From assembly GCF_000328705.1 (NCBI RefSeq), contig NC_019673.1, positions 7,141,001 through 7,205,000 of the forward strand: DNA of 64,000 bases, given 5' to 3'. Position 1 is the first letter of the stretch. Each line of letters begins with the position of its first letter. The DNA comes from Saccharothrix espanaensis DSM 44229 (GTDB taxonomy: Bacteria > Actinomycetota > Actinomycetes > Mycobacteriales > Pseudonocardiaceae). Made by a program: the position numbers and the translations under genes. Positions 33,752-41,906 of the stretch are shown one piece after another. The notes beneath the pieces were generated by a model that saw nothing but the letters and a program-made list of their open reading frames with translations, made no database searches and was not told the DNA's origin.

Positions 33752-35370
33752 GGGCGCTCCGCGGGGTCCGGGCCGGCCGAACCGAGGATGGCCGCGGCCT
33801 GGCGGCGCATCTCGACCTTGCGGACCTTGCCGGTGACGGTCATCGGGAACTCCGCCACGACGTGCACGTACCGGGGGATCTTGTAGTGGGCCAGCTCGCC
33901 CGCGCAGAACTCGCGGACCGCCTCGGCGGTCAGCGGGGCCGCGCCGGGCCGCAGCCGCAGCCACGCCATCAGCTCCTCGCCGTACTTGGCGTCGGGCACG
34001 CCGATCACCTGCGCGTCGAGGACGTCCGGGTGGGTGTGGAGGAATTCCTCGATCTCGCGCGGGTAGACGTTCTCGCCGCCCCGGATGACCATGTCCTTGA
34101 TGCGCCCGGTGATGCTGACGTACCCGTCGTCGTCCATCACCGCCAGGTCGCCGGTGTGCATCCAGCGCGCCGGGTCGATCGCCTCGGCGGTCTTGTCCGG
34201 CTGCTCCCAGTAGCCCAACATCACCGAGTAGCCCCGGGTGCACAGCTCGCCGGGCGTGCCGCGCGGCACCGTGCGGCCGTGCTCCGGGTCGACCACCTTG
34301 ACCTCCAGGTGCGGCCCGACGCGGCCGACCGTGGCGACCCGGCGGTCCAGCGCGTCGTCGCGGCGGGTCTGGGTGGACACCGGGGACGTCTCGGTCATGC
34401 CGTAGCAGATGGAAACCTCGCGCATCCCCATCCGCTCCACGACCTGCTTCATCACCTCGACCGGGCACGGCGAGCCGGCCATGATCCCGGTGCGCAGCGA
34501 CGACAGGTCGTGGCTGTCGAACGAGGGGTCGGCCAGTTCGGCGATGAACATCGTCGGCACGCCGTAGAGCGAGGTGCAACGCTCGTCGGCGACTGCCTTC
34601 AGGGTGGCGGCGGGGTCGAACGCGGGGGCGGGGAGCACCACGCACGCGCCGTGCGTCGTCGCCGCCAGGTTCCCCATGACCAGCCCGAAGCAGTGGTACA
34701 GGGGAACGGGAAGGCAAATGCGATCGTCCACAGTGTACCCGAGCAGCTCGCCGACGAAGTACCCGTTGTTCAGGATGTTGTGGTGCGACAGGGTCGCGCC
34801 CTTGGGGAACCCCGTGGTGCCGGACGTGTACTGGATGTTGATCGGGTCGTCGGCGGACAGCTCCGGCCACTCCGGCAGGTCCGACGAGTGCAGTTCGGTC
34901 CACTGTGGACTGTCGAGCAGCACGACCTGGCGCAGAGCCGGGCAGCGCGGCCGGACCTGCTCGATCATCCCGGCGTAGTCGGAGGTCTTGAACGAGGTGG
35001 CGGCGACCAGCGTCCGCACCCCGGACTGGGCGAGCACGTACTCCAGCTCGTGCACCCGGTAGGCGGGGTTGACGGTGACCAGGACGGCACCGATCCGCGC
35101 GGTCGCGTACTGGGTCAGGAACCACTCGGCGCGGTTGGGCGCCCAGATGCCGACCCGGTCGCCCGGCCGCACCCCGGACGCCCACAGCCCGGCCGCGACG
35201 GCGTCGACCTCGGCGACCAGCTCGCGGTAGGTCCAGCGGCGGCCGGTGGCGCACTCCACGAGCGCCTCGCGCCCGCCGTGCGCCTCGGCGGCGCGATCGA
35301 GGTTCGCCGCGACGGTGTCGCCCAGCAGCGGCACTTCCGAGGTGCCCGAGGAGTAGCTCAGGTCCGCCAT
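33748..35370 (-). CDS. Acyl-CoA synthetase (AMP-binding)
   Basis: 540 residues. It activates a fatty or aromatic acid to the acyl-AMP and then the CoA ester. ATP-binding loop YTSGTTGFPKGATL, ICYGMTETSP, adenylate motif MHTGDLAVMDDDGYVSITGRIKDMVIRGGENVYP and the C-terminal Lys in MTVTGKVRKVEM are all present. The ATG at 35370 gives the usual N-terminus. Its stop overlaps the start of a dead response regulator; it is the only intact gene in this stretch. Confidence 0.92.
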   Translation of the reverse strand: MADLSYSSGTSEVPLLGDTVAANLDRAAEAHGGREALVECATGRRWTYRELVAEVDAVAAGLWASGVRPGDRVGIWAPNRAEWFLTQYATARIGAVLVTVNPAYRVHELEYVLAQSGVRTLVAATSFKTSDYAGMIEQVRPRCPALRQVVLLDSPQWTELHSSDLPEWPELSADDPINIQYTSGTTGFPKGATLSHHNILNNGYFVGELLGYTVDDRICLPVPLYHCFGLVMGNLAATTHGACVVLPAPAFDPAATLKAVADERCTSLYGVPTMFIAELADPSFDSHDLSSLRTGIMAGSPCPVEVMKQVVERMGMREVSICYGMTETSPVSTQTRRDDALDRRVATVGRVGPHLEVKVVDPEHGRTVPRGTPGELCTRGYSVMLGYWEQPDKTAEAIDPARWMHTGDLAVMDDDGYVSITGRIKDMVIRGGENVYPREIEEFLHTHPDVLDAQVIGVPDAKYGEELMAWLRLRPGAAPLTAEAVREFCAGELAHYKIPRYVHVVAEFPMTVTGKVRKVEMRRQAAAILGSAGPDPAERP

Positions 35371-35490
35371 CACGGCAACGTACCGCAGGTAGCGGCCCCG
35401 CGATCCCTCCAAGTGGAGACGTCGCCGGAGGCCGTCAGGGCAGCTCGCAGCGCAGCACCGAACCGCCGTCCTCGACGCACAGCAGGCTCA

Positions 35491-35697
35491 ATGCACAAGG
35501 TGGCGGACACCGTGGCCGGCGCGGTCGGCGTGCCGTTCGTGCACATCGCGGTGATGGCGTGGCGCGGGGTGCGGAGGCGGTCGTCCTGGGGATGCACGGA
35601 GATCACGCTCCTGGTCGTCCAGGACGTCTGCGCCGTGCCGCTGGCCGATTCGACGCGCAGTCACGCCGAGGCCGTGGCGCACGCGCTCGTCCCGTAG
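35491..35697 (+). pseudogene. Remnant of an aspartate/glutamate racemase family gene
   Basis: Only two blocks remain: MHKVADTVAGAVGVPFVHIA (normally inside the protein after CNT) and GCTEITLLV with DSTRSHAEAVAHALVP, the family end including the catalytic Cys of GCTE. The part in between and the first ~90 residues are missing, and the first Cys is lost. Truncated and internally deleted, so non-functional. Confidence 0.7.
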
Positions 35698-36447
35698 CGC
35701 GGGCGACTCCGTACCGGTCCACGAGGGTGACCGCGACACCGGATTCGCGCAGGGCCTCCAGGATCAGTTCCAGGTAGATGCCGTCCAACGACGCCCGGGA
35801 CGCCGCGAACTCCCGCCAGACGATCTCCGCCGGCGGCGGCGCCGACCCGTCGGACAGGCACTCCGCGAGGGCGTCGAGGCTCGCCCCGCAGTGGCCGCCG
35901 GGTCCGTGGACCGCCTCGCCCAGCGCGCAGTAGAACGCCGTGTTCGTGGTGATGGCCGCGCCGTCCAGGTGCACGACACCACCCACCTCACGCCGGACGG
36001 CGTCGCGGGTCGGGGTGTCGCGGGTCGCGTGGTACCAGGAGTTCTGCGCGACGGCCAACCAGGTGTCCTGGTGGGCGGGCGGCAGGCCCAGCCACTCCCC
36101 TCGGCCAGCGGAACGCCCGACGCCCACCGCCGCCAGATCCGTTCGGCCGCCGGGCACTCGCAGCGGTTGTGGAAGATCCGGCACGACACGCTGTCCGGCG
36201 GGGCCGCCCCGGCGTTCCCGAGCGCCACCCGGCCGACGGAGTACTCGCCGACCTGACGGCCCAGCGGGTCCACGATCTTCAGCGCGGCGTCCTCGGTGCG
36301 GCGGAGGGCGCGGCTCACCTGGTGCACACCCCGGAAGAGCACTTCCGGGTGCTCCTCCTCCGGGTCGACGAAGAACCCGTCCACGTCCTCTGCCGCGACC
36401 AGCACCGAGCCGGTCCCATCATCGTGCACCCGGCCACGGTGAGTCAT
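35603..36447 (-). pseudogene. Barstar-family protein with a frameshift
   Basis: The N-terminal half reads from ATG 36447 (VLVAAEDVDGFFVDPEEEHPE, FHNRCECPAAERIWRRW) and the barstar domain (HLDGAAITTNTAFYCALGEA, GPGGHCGASLDALAECL, VWREFAASRASL) follows in another frame. The shift is at a run of four C at 36097-36100; one more base would restore the frame, so either a recent mutation or a sequencing error. The family end at about 35702 has lost its stop and runs into the antisense of the racemase remnant. Barstars inhibit barnase-like RNases; no RNase gene is adjacent. Confidence 0.72.
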
Positions 36448-36459
36448 GCCGGAATCGGG

Positions 36460-37272
36460 CTAGGCGAGGGTTTTCTGGTACGCCACGGTGGTCGGCGGGC
36501 CTCGGTGGAACGCGCGGACCCGGTAGCTCGCGCGCTTCTCGCTCGGCAGGGTGACCAGCCCGAACGACGTGACATCCGGGTCGAGGGTCGCGACGACCGA
36601 GTACTCCCCGGCGCCGGCGGGCCGGGCCTCCAGCAGGTAGCCGTCCTCGCCGACCGCCCGGTCGGTCCAGCTGAACAGGATCCCGTTGGCGTGCCGGGCT
36701 TGCGCCCGCAGGCCGGCGGGGGCCGCGTCCGGAGACCGGACGGGGTGGCCGCCGGGCCGGCCCTTGCGCGGTTCGGCCCACCCGTGGGAGTCCTCCGCCG
36801 GCACGTCGTCGCCCGGCGGGAGCGCCACCTCCACCGGCTCGGACGCCGGCCCGAAGTACGGCCGGACCCGGTAGTAGCAGCGGGTTTCCGGGACCAGGTC
36901 GGGGTGCTCGTAGGAGTTCTCGCCCGGTTGGGCGTAGTGCAGCACGGTGTACTCGCCGTCGGGGTCGTCGGCGTACTCGACGGTCTGGCCCGCCGCGCCG
37001 GGGTCCGGGTTCCAGGTCAGGTAGACGTCGGTCGGCGCGGTGAGCACGGCGGTCAGCCCACCGGGCCCCGGCCCCGCGCACGCGGCCAGGAGCAGCAACG
37101 GGACGAGGAGCACGCGCGCCAGTACCGGATTCCGCTTCGCACGACCGTGATCCGGTTTCGGCCGCCGCTCGTGCGGCAGGCCCCGAACCAGTCGCCGCCG
37201 CGTCCAACCACCGGGACGCCGGATTTCGGAGAGCCGAACGTCGGGGAGCGAGGCGACCACTCGCGGGGACAT
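36460..37272 (-). CDS. Exported protein with two fibronectin type III-like domains
   Basis: 270 residues, with GGAGGAGG before the ATG. Unusually the hydrophobic segment LARVLLVPLLLLAAC, ending in a lipobox-like LAAC, begins only at about residue 52, after a long Arg-rich lead, so the start could be later than annotated. Then come two Fn3-like units: APTDVYLTWNPDPG to YYRVRPYFGPASEPVEV, and APAGLRAQARHANGILFSW to ASYRVRAFHRG. Possibly a cell-surface binding protein. Confidence 0.7.
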   Translation of the reverse strand: MSPRVVASLPDVRLSEIRRPGGWTRRRLVRGLPHERRPKPDHGRAKRNPVLARVLLVPLLLLAACAGPGPGGLTAVLTAPTDVYLTWNPDPGAAGQTVEYADDPDGEYTVLHYAQPGENSYEHPDLVPETRCYYRVRPYFGPASEPVEVALPPGDDVPAEDSHGWAEPRKGRPGGHPVRSPDAAPAGLRAQARHANGILFSWTDRAVGEDGYLLEARPAGAGEYSVVATLDPDVTSFGLVTLPSEKRASYRVRAFHRGPPTTVAYQKTLA

Positions 37273-37408
37273 GCGGACCTCCTCCGGCTCCGCGGAACGC
37301 GGGCCGCGACAGCCGAGGCGGTGGCGCAGGTCACTGTATGGGGTGCGCGGCGATGTCGGCAAGGCGCTCGGGCGGCTCGGGAACCCGCGGTACGGCAGAG
37401 TGGAGGGC

Positions 37409-37951
37409 ATGGACCTGACACCGCGTGGGATCTTCGGGCTGGCCCGGACGACCGTCGAGACCGCCCTCTCCGTCCCCGGCCGGGTGCTCGGCCTGCTGGA
37501 GGCCGCCGAAGACGTGGTGCGCCGCGCCGACACCCTGGTGGCCCGCACCGAGCGGGTGCTGGACAAGACCGAGAACCTGGTGGACCGAGCGGGCGCGGTG
37601 ACCGCGATCGCGGAGACCGTGACCGACGACGCCGGCCGCACCGTCCGCACGTCCCGCGAGCTGATGGACTCCTACGCGCCGCTCGCCCAGCGCGCGCACC
37701 CGCTCGCGCAGCGGTTCGTGGAGGAGCTCTCGGCGCACGAGGTGGACGCCGCGATCGAGCTGGTGGACCAGCTCCCGGTGCTGACCAAGCACCTGATCGA
37801 GGACGTCCTGCCGATCATGTCCACTTTGGACAAGGTGGGCCCGGACATCCACCAGCTGCTGGAGGTCACCAACGACGTGCGGCAGGCGATCCTGGGCATT
37901 CCGGGGTTCGCGTTCCTGCGCAAGCGCGGCGAGGACAAGGAAGACGACTGA
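37409..37951 (+). CDS. Helical protein of unknown function
   Basis: 180 residues with GGAGGG before the ATG. Almost entirely helical with heptad-like spacing (AEDVVRRADTLVARTERVL, ENLVDRAGAVTAIAETV, LSAHEVDAAIELVDQLPVL). One glycine-rich N-terminal segment (GLARTTVETALSVPGRVLGLL) could lie at the membrane. No catalytic motif. Conserved-looking actinobacterial type; function unknown. Contains GTCCACTTTGGAC, a one-mismatch copy of the 13-mer. Confidence 0.8.
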   Translation: MDLTPRGIFGLARTTVETALSVPGRVLGLLEAAEDVVRRADTLVARTERVLDKTENLVDRAGAVTAIAETVTDDAGRTVRTSRELMDSYAPLAQRAHPLAQRFVEELSAHEVDAAIELVDQLPVLTKHLIEDVLPIMSTLDKVGPDIHQLLEVTNDVRQAILGIPGFAFLRKRGEDKEDD

Positions 37952-38001
37952 CACTCACCGCGTTTCCACGGGTCAAAGGAAAAACCCATTTGGGTGTGAG
38001 T

Positions 38002-38496
38002 TCAGGCCCGCAGCGCGTCCTCGGCGGCCCGGAGGTGCTCTACGCGCAACCCGGTCGCCGGATCGACGGCGATCAGCGCGGTGATCTCGCGCCGGCGGGC
38101 CAGGAACGCCTCGCGCGCCGACCGGTACAGGTCGAAATCGTCGTCGAACCACGCCAACGGCCGGCCGGCGGCGAACCGGCCCACCGCCGCGTACTTCCAC
38201 ACCGGTCGGCCCTCGTAGGCGCGCAAGCCGATCACGGGCAGGTCCGGCAGCCCCAGCGCGGGACCGACGGTGGTGTTCGCGCGGTGCTCCCACGACGTCG
38301 CCCACGCCAGGTCCGCGTCCAAGTGGGCGGCGAGGTCGAGCAACGCGGTGCCGTGCGCGGCGTTGAGCCACGCGTGCTGAGTCCGGCGACGCCACCGGGA
38401 CAGCCGCCAGCGGTGTTCGACGTACCCGTCCGGCGGCGTCTTCGCGGCCCACGGGTTGAGCGGGCCGTCGACGTCCAGCAACAGCAGCGGTCGCAT
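38002..38496 (-). CDS. HAD-like domain protein
   Basis: 164 residues. It starts MRPLLLLDVDGPLNPWA, the DxDG nucleophile motif of HAD phosphatases, and ends near LAWFDDDFDLYRSA, the acidic motif IV. WATSWEHRANTTVGPALGLPDLPVIGL is the helix-strand part between. It is small, with a minimal cap, like HAD proteins of the nucleic-acid repair type. Substrate unknown. Confidence 0.8.
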   Translation of the reverse strand: MRPLLLLDVDGPLNPWAAKTPPDGYVEHRWRLSRWRRRTQHAWLNAAHGTALLDLAAHLDADLAWATSWEHRANTTVGPALGLPDLPVIGLRAYEGRPVWKYAAVGRFAAGRPLAWFDDDFDLYRSAREAFLARRREITALIAVDPATGLRVEHLRAAEDALRA

Positions 38497-38595
38497 CTCC
38501 GGCACCTCCCAGGACCAACCTAGTACGCCGTCCGCGCGAGTCCGCTGCCCGCCCGGTGCGGATTCCGCCGGCCGGGGAACGGGTAGCCCGTCGGC

Positions 38596-39198
38596 ATGAA
38601 GTGGCGAATCGTTGTGGCGGTCGCTGGTGTGCTCGCGGTCGCGGCGCTGGTCGCGGCGTTCCTCGTGGTCCCCCGGTTCGGCACGGACACCATCGACCGG
38701 AGCCAACCGGCGGTGCTCCAGTCGTTGCGGGACCTGAGCCAGTTCCACGCCGCCGCCGGCGAGTACCAGGTGGTGCTGGACATCGAGCGGGACGTCCAGT
38801 TCGTGCCGGCGGCGCTGGCCGGGCAGCGGACGCTGTTCGTGGCGGCCGGGTCGGTCAACGCCTACGTGGAGTTCGAGGACCTCGCCGAAGGTGCGCTGAA
38901 GGTCTCGGCGGACGGCAAGTCGGTCGAGGTCGACCTGCCCAAACCGGTGCTGGACAAGCCCAACCTGCACCAGGACCGGTGTTACGTGTTCGCCCAGGAA
39001 CGCGGCCTGATCGACCGGCTCGCCTCGATCGTCGAAGCGCCGGACCAGCAGCCGTTCTACGTGGCCGCGGAGCAGAAGATCGCCGACGCGGCACGGGAGT
39101 CCGGGCTGGCCGAGCGCGCCGCGGAGAGCACCCGGCGGATGCTCACCGGGATGCTCGGCGGTCTCGGCTACCAGGTCCGGTTCACCGACACCGACTGA
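38596..39198 (+). CDS. DUF4230 domain protein, membrane anchored
   Basis: 200 residues. One N-terminal membrane segment (VVAVAGVLAVAALVAAFLVV) followed by an extracytoplasmic DUF4230 domain: LRDLSQFHAAAGEYQVVLDIERDVQFVP and VEFEDLAEGALKVSADGKSVEVDLPKPVLDKP. A helical tail follows (LAERAAESTRRML). No known function. Confidence 0.85.
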   Translation: MKWRIVVAVAGVLAVAALVAAFLVVPRFGTDTIDRSQPAVLQSLRDLSQFHAAAGEYQVVLDIERDVQFVPAALAGQRTLFVAAGSVNAYVEFEDLAEGALKVSADGKSVEVDLPKPVLDKPNLHQDRCYVFAQERGLIDRLASIVEAPDQQPFYVAAEQKIADAARESGLAERAAESTRRMLTGMLGGLGYQVRFTDTD

Positions 39199-39266
39199 TC
39201 CCGCCCGAGCGCACCCGCCACCGACGCCGACCGGCCACGCGGCGGTCGGCGTAGGCTCACCGCCTG

Positions 39267-40169
39267 ATGAGACGCAAGCTCCGGCCGCCGCTGCCCCAGC
39301 GCCACGGCCTCGACCCGGCGCGGCTGCGGCTGCCCGACGAAGGCCCGTGGGCCACGATCCGCGACCACCTGGTGGCGCGGCTGCCCAGGGTGGCGCCGGA
39401 GCGGATCGACGTGCTGCTGGCCGAGGGCCGGATCGTCGACCTGGCCGGCCCGATCGCCCCGGACGCGCCGTTCGCGCCCGGCACGTCGGTGTGGTTCCAC
39501 CGCGACCTGCCCGACGAGGTGCCGGTCCCGTTCGAGATCGGGGTGGTGCACCGCGACGACGCGATCCTGGTCGTGGACAAGCCGCACTTCCTGGCCACGA
39601 TCCCGCGCGGCAGCCACGTCGTGCAGACCGCGCTGGTCCGGCTGCGGCGGGAGTTCGGCCTGCCGGACCTGGTCCCGGCGCACCGGCTGGACCGGGTCAC
39701 CGCCGGTCTGGTGATGTTCGTGGTGGACCCGAGGCTGCGCGGGAAGTACCAGACGATGTTCCGCGATCGCCTGGTGCGCAAGGAGTACGAGGCGATCGCC
39801 CGGCACGACCCGGAACTGGGGCTGCCGCGCGTGGTGCGCAGCCGGATCGTGAAGGTGAAGGGCGTCATCACCGCGCAGGAGATCGAGGGCCCGCCGAACG
39901 CCGAGACCCTGGTGGAGCTGCTGGAGCACCGGGCCGGCTGGGGCCGCTACCGGCTCACCCCGACCACCGGGCGCACCCACCAGCTGCGCCTGCACCTGGC
40001 GGGCCTGGGGGTGCCGATCCGGCACGACGACTTCTACCCGGTGCTGCGCGACAAGCCGCTGGACGACTTCACCGACCCGTTGCAGCTGCTGGCGAAGGTT
40101 TTGTCGTTCACCGACCCGGTGACCGGCGTCGAGCACCGGTTCACCAGCCGGCTGCGGCTGGACCTCTAG
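39267..40169 (+). CDS. RluA-family pseudouridine synthase
   Basis: 300 residues, cytoplasmic. The catalytic Asp lies in PAHRLDRVTAGLVMFV (HRLDxxTxG); DDAILVVDKPHFLATIP and YRLTPTTGRTHQLRLHLAGLGVPI are the flanking conserved blocks. No S4 domain is evident, so it is of the short type. It isomerises uridine in rRNA or tRNA; the target site cannot be told from sequence. Confidence 0.92.
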   Translation: MRRKLRPPLPQRHGLDPARLRLPDEGPWATIRDHLVARLPRVAPERIDVLLAEGRIVDLAGPIAPDAPFAPGTSVWFHRDLPDEVPVPFEIGVVHRDDAILVVDKPHFLATIPRGSHVVQTALVRLRREFGLPDLVPAHRLDRVTAGLVMFVVDPRLRGKYQTMFRDRLVRKEYEAIARHDPELGLPRVVRSRIVKVKGVITAQEIEGPPNAETLVELLEHRAGWGRYRLTPTTGRTHQLRLHLAGLGVPIRHDDFYPVLRDKPLDDFTDPLQLLAKVLSFTDPVTGVEHRFTSRLRLDL

Positions 40170-40277
40170 CGCGCGGCGGGTCGCCCGGCGCTCCAGCGCG
40201 CCGCGGGTTGCCCGGCGGCACGGCGGACCGGCCGGACAACCCGGGTTCCCGACCGGGTCCCGGCCGGGGCGGTGCTG

Positions 40278-40856
40278 CTACTCCAGGTACCCGAGCATCT
40301 GCGCGATCTGGCCGGTGCGGGACTGGAAGATGCGCTCCGCCATGGCTTTCGCCTGCGGGTTCACCCCGCCCTCGCGCTCCAGCTTGGCCATCTCGACGGC
40401 GTTGTGCTGGTGGGCGATGAGCAGGTTCAGGAAGGCTTTCTCGAACTCGCCGGACGGCGTGGTGCCCAGCGCCGCGATGGACTCCGGGCTGGTCGAGTGG
40501 TCGCCGCCGTGCCCCGCGTGCAGCTGCGGGTTGTCACCGGCGGACTCGGGCTGCTTCCAGTCCTGCAACCACTTCAGCATCGAGTCCACTTCGGACAGCT
40601 GGGTGACCTCGATCGCCGAGGCGAGGGTCTTGACTTCCGAGCGCACGGGCTTGTCGTGGGCCATCTTGACCAGTTCCAGGCCGGTGCGCTGGTGCGGCAC
40701 CGACATCTGCAGGAACATCACGTCGACCGGGTTGAAGTCGTTGGTCTCCACCACGGTGGACACGGGTCCGGTGGGCGCGGCCACCAGGTCGGTGCCGCCG
40801 AGGCCGCAACCGGCCAGCAGCAGCAGGCCGGCCAGCGCGGCTGTGAGGCGTCGCAA
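40278..40856 (-). CDS. DUF305 lipoprotein
   Basis: 192 residues, with a TTG start chosen because AAGGAGG lies six bases upstream. Signal peptide RRLTAALAGLLLLAGC with lipobox. The DUF305 (ferritin-like four-helix) part shows FNPVDVMFLQMSVPHQRTGLELVKMA, and NLLIAHQHNAVEMAKLEREGG, with repeated His/Met that may bind copper or iron. HAGHGGDHS is another His cluster. Role unknown; often linked with metal tolerance. Holds one copy of the 13-mer GTCCGAAGTGGAC. Confidence 0.88.
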   Translation of the reverse strand: MRRLTAALAGLLLLAGCGLGGTDLVAAPTGPVSTVVETNDFNPVDVMFLQMSVPHQRTGLELVKMAHDKPVRSEVKTLASAIEVTQLSEVDSMLKWLQDWKQPESAGDNPQLHAGHGGDHSTSPESIAALGTTPSGEFEKAFLNLLIAHQHNAVEMAKLEREGGVNPQAKAMAERIFQSRTGQIAQMLGYLE

Positions 40857-41018
40857 GGTCGTCCTCCTTGTCAGCACTGGGAATCCCGGACAGCGGGAGT
40901 CCACTACTGGGGAATCCGGCGGCGGGAGCCGGGCCGGTGATCAGCACCGGGGGTTCAGCGCCGGAAGGCCCGCCCGCGCCCGGAGAGGGCGGCGCGGACG
41001 GGCTCGGCTCCGACGTGC

Positions 41019-41777
41019 TTACAGCCGCTGCCAGAGGGAGGCGGTGTTCGGCGGCTCCCAACCGGTCAGCGAGGTGTGGCCCTGGATGCAGCGGAAGGAC
41101 GAACCGCCGTAGGTGACCTGCGCGCCGACCGCGTACGAGACGCCGGCCGCCCACGTGCCGCCTGCGGGCGGGGTCGTGGTCGTCGTCGGCTGGGTCGTCG
41201 TGGTCGGGCGCGTGGTGGTCGTGGTCGGCCGGGTGGTGGTCGTCGGGTCGGGACCGCCGGGGCCGACCTGGAGGTCGACGCAGGAGTAGAACGCCATCGG
41301 GGTGTCCGCGATGTTCCACACCGCCAGCATCTTGATGCGACCGGTCCGGCCGCCCAGGTTCACGTTGTGGGTGACGGTCGAGCCGGGCTGCCGGCCGCCG
41401 TCGTTGACCTCGGCGACCTTGCTGCCGCCGATGAAGTACTGCCACGTCGTGGTGGCGTGGCGGGCGGTGATCGTCCACGTGAAGGTCGCGTTGTTGCCGA
41501 CCGTGGTGGCCGGCCACGCCTTGCTGTCGTCGCTGAGCGGAGCCCACCGGCTGTCACCCGCGTGACAGTTCTGCTGGCCCTTGGCGCCTTCCACGCTCTG
41601 CGGTTCGTAGACGACGGCCCCGCAGTTCGAGACACGGCCCTGCGCGCAGTTCGCCTGCCGGCTGGGCGGCGAGGAGATGTAGCCGTGCGCGCTGGCCGTG
41701 CCCGCCGACACCACGACGATGAACGGGGCGATGCCCACGCCGGCGAGCACCGCCGCGAGCTTGCGTTTGAAGGTCAT
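41019..41777 (-). CDS. Chitin-active AA10 lytic polysaccharide monooxygenase with CBM
   Basis: 252 residues, secreted. The signal peptide ends at TASA so that the mature protein begins HGYISSPPSRQ: the N-terminal His forms the copper brace with a second His in the TITARHATTTW region. Residues ~30-180 are the AA10 domain, then a Thr/Pro linker (GPDPTTTTRPTTTTTRP), and the last ~45 residues form a CBM5/12-like chitin-binding module (WAAGVSYAVGAQVTYGGSSF). It cleaves crystalline chitin oxidatively. A DasR-type box lies 112 bases upstream. Confidence 0.92.
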   Translation of the reverse strand: MTFKRKLAAVLAGVGIAPFIVVVSAGTASAHGYISSPPSRQANCAQGRVSNCGAVVYEPQSVEGAKGQQNCHAGDSRWAPLSDDSKAWPATTVGNNATFTWTITARHATTTWQYFIGGSKVAEVNDGGRQPGSTVTHNVNLGGRTGRIKMLAVWNIADTPMAFYSCVDLQVGPGGPDPTTTTRPTTTTTRPTTTTQPTTTTTPPAGGTWAAGVSYAVGAQVTYGGSSFRCIQGHTSLTGWEPPNTASLWQRL

Positions 41778-41889
41778 TGTCCAGCTCCTTCGGAGGAAAC
41801 CCCGAGAGGTTTCCAGGGCAGGGTCCAAATCCGCGGCGGCCGGATTGACACCGGGTGACAGCCCGCAGGTGAGTCGTCACTCGGCGATG

Positions 41890-41901
41890 TGGTCTAGACC
41901 A
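41890..41901. promoter_or_regulatory. DasR-responsive element candidate
   Basis: TGGTCTAGACCA, a perfect 12-bp palindrome equal to the core of the streptomycete dre consensus (A-C/G-TGGTCTAGACCA). Between the divergent LPMO and NlpC/P60 genes, five bases before the latter's GTG. Confidence 0.7.
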
Positions 41902-41906
41902 TAATC

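Noticed and set aside
35371..35490. A separate small gene on the minus strand upstream of the acyl-CoA synthetase
   Set aside because: The frame has no start with ribosome site; only the last 18 residues look protein-like and may be a kinase remnant.
41780..41906. A riboswitch before the NlpC/P60 gene, as often found ahead of such wall hydrolases
   Set aside because: The divergent intergenic space is only ~130 bp and is taken up by the DasR-like palindrome; no structured leader fits.
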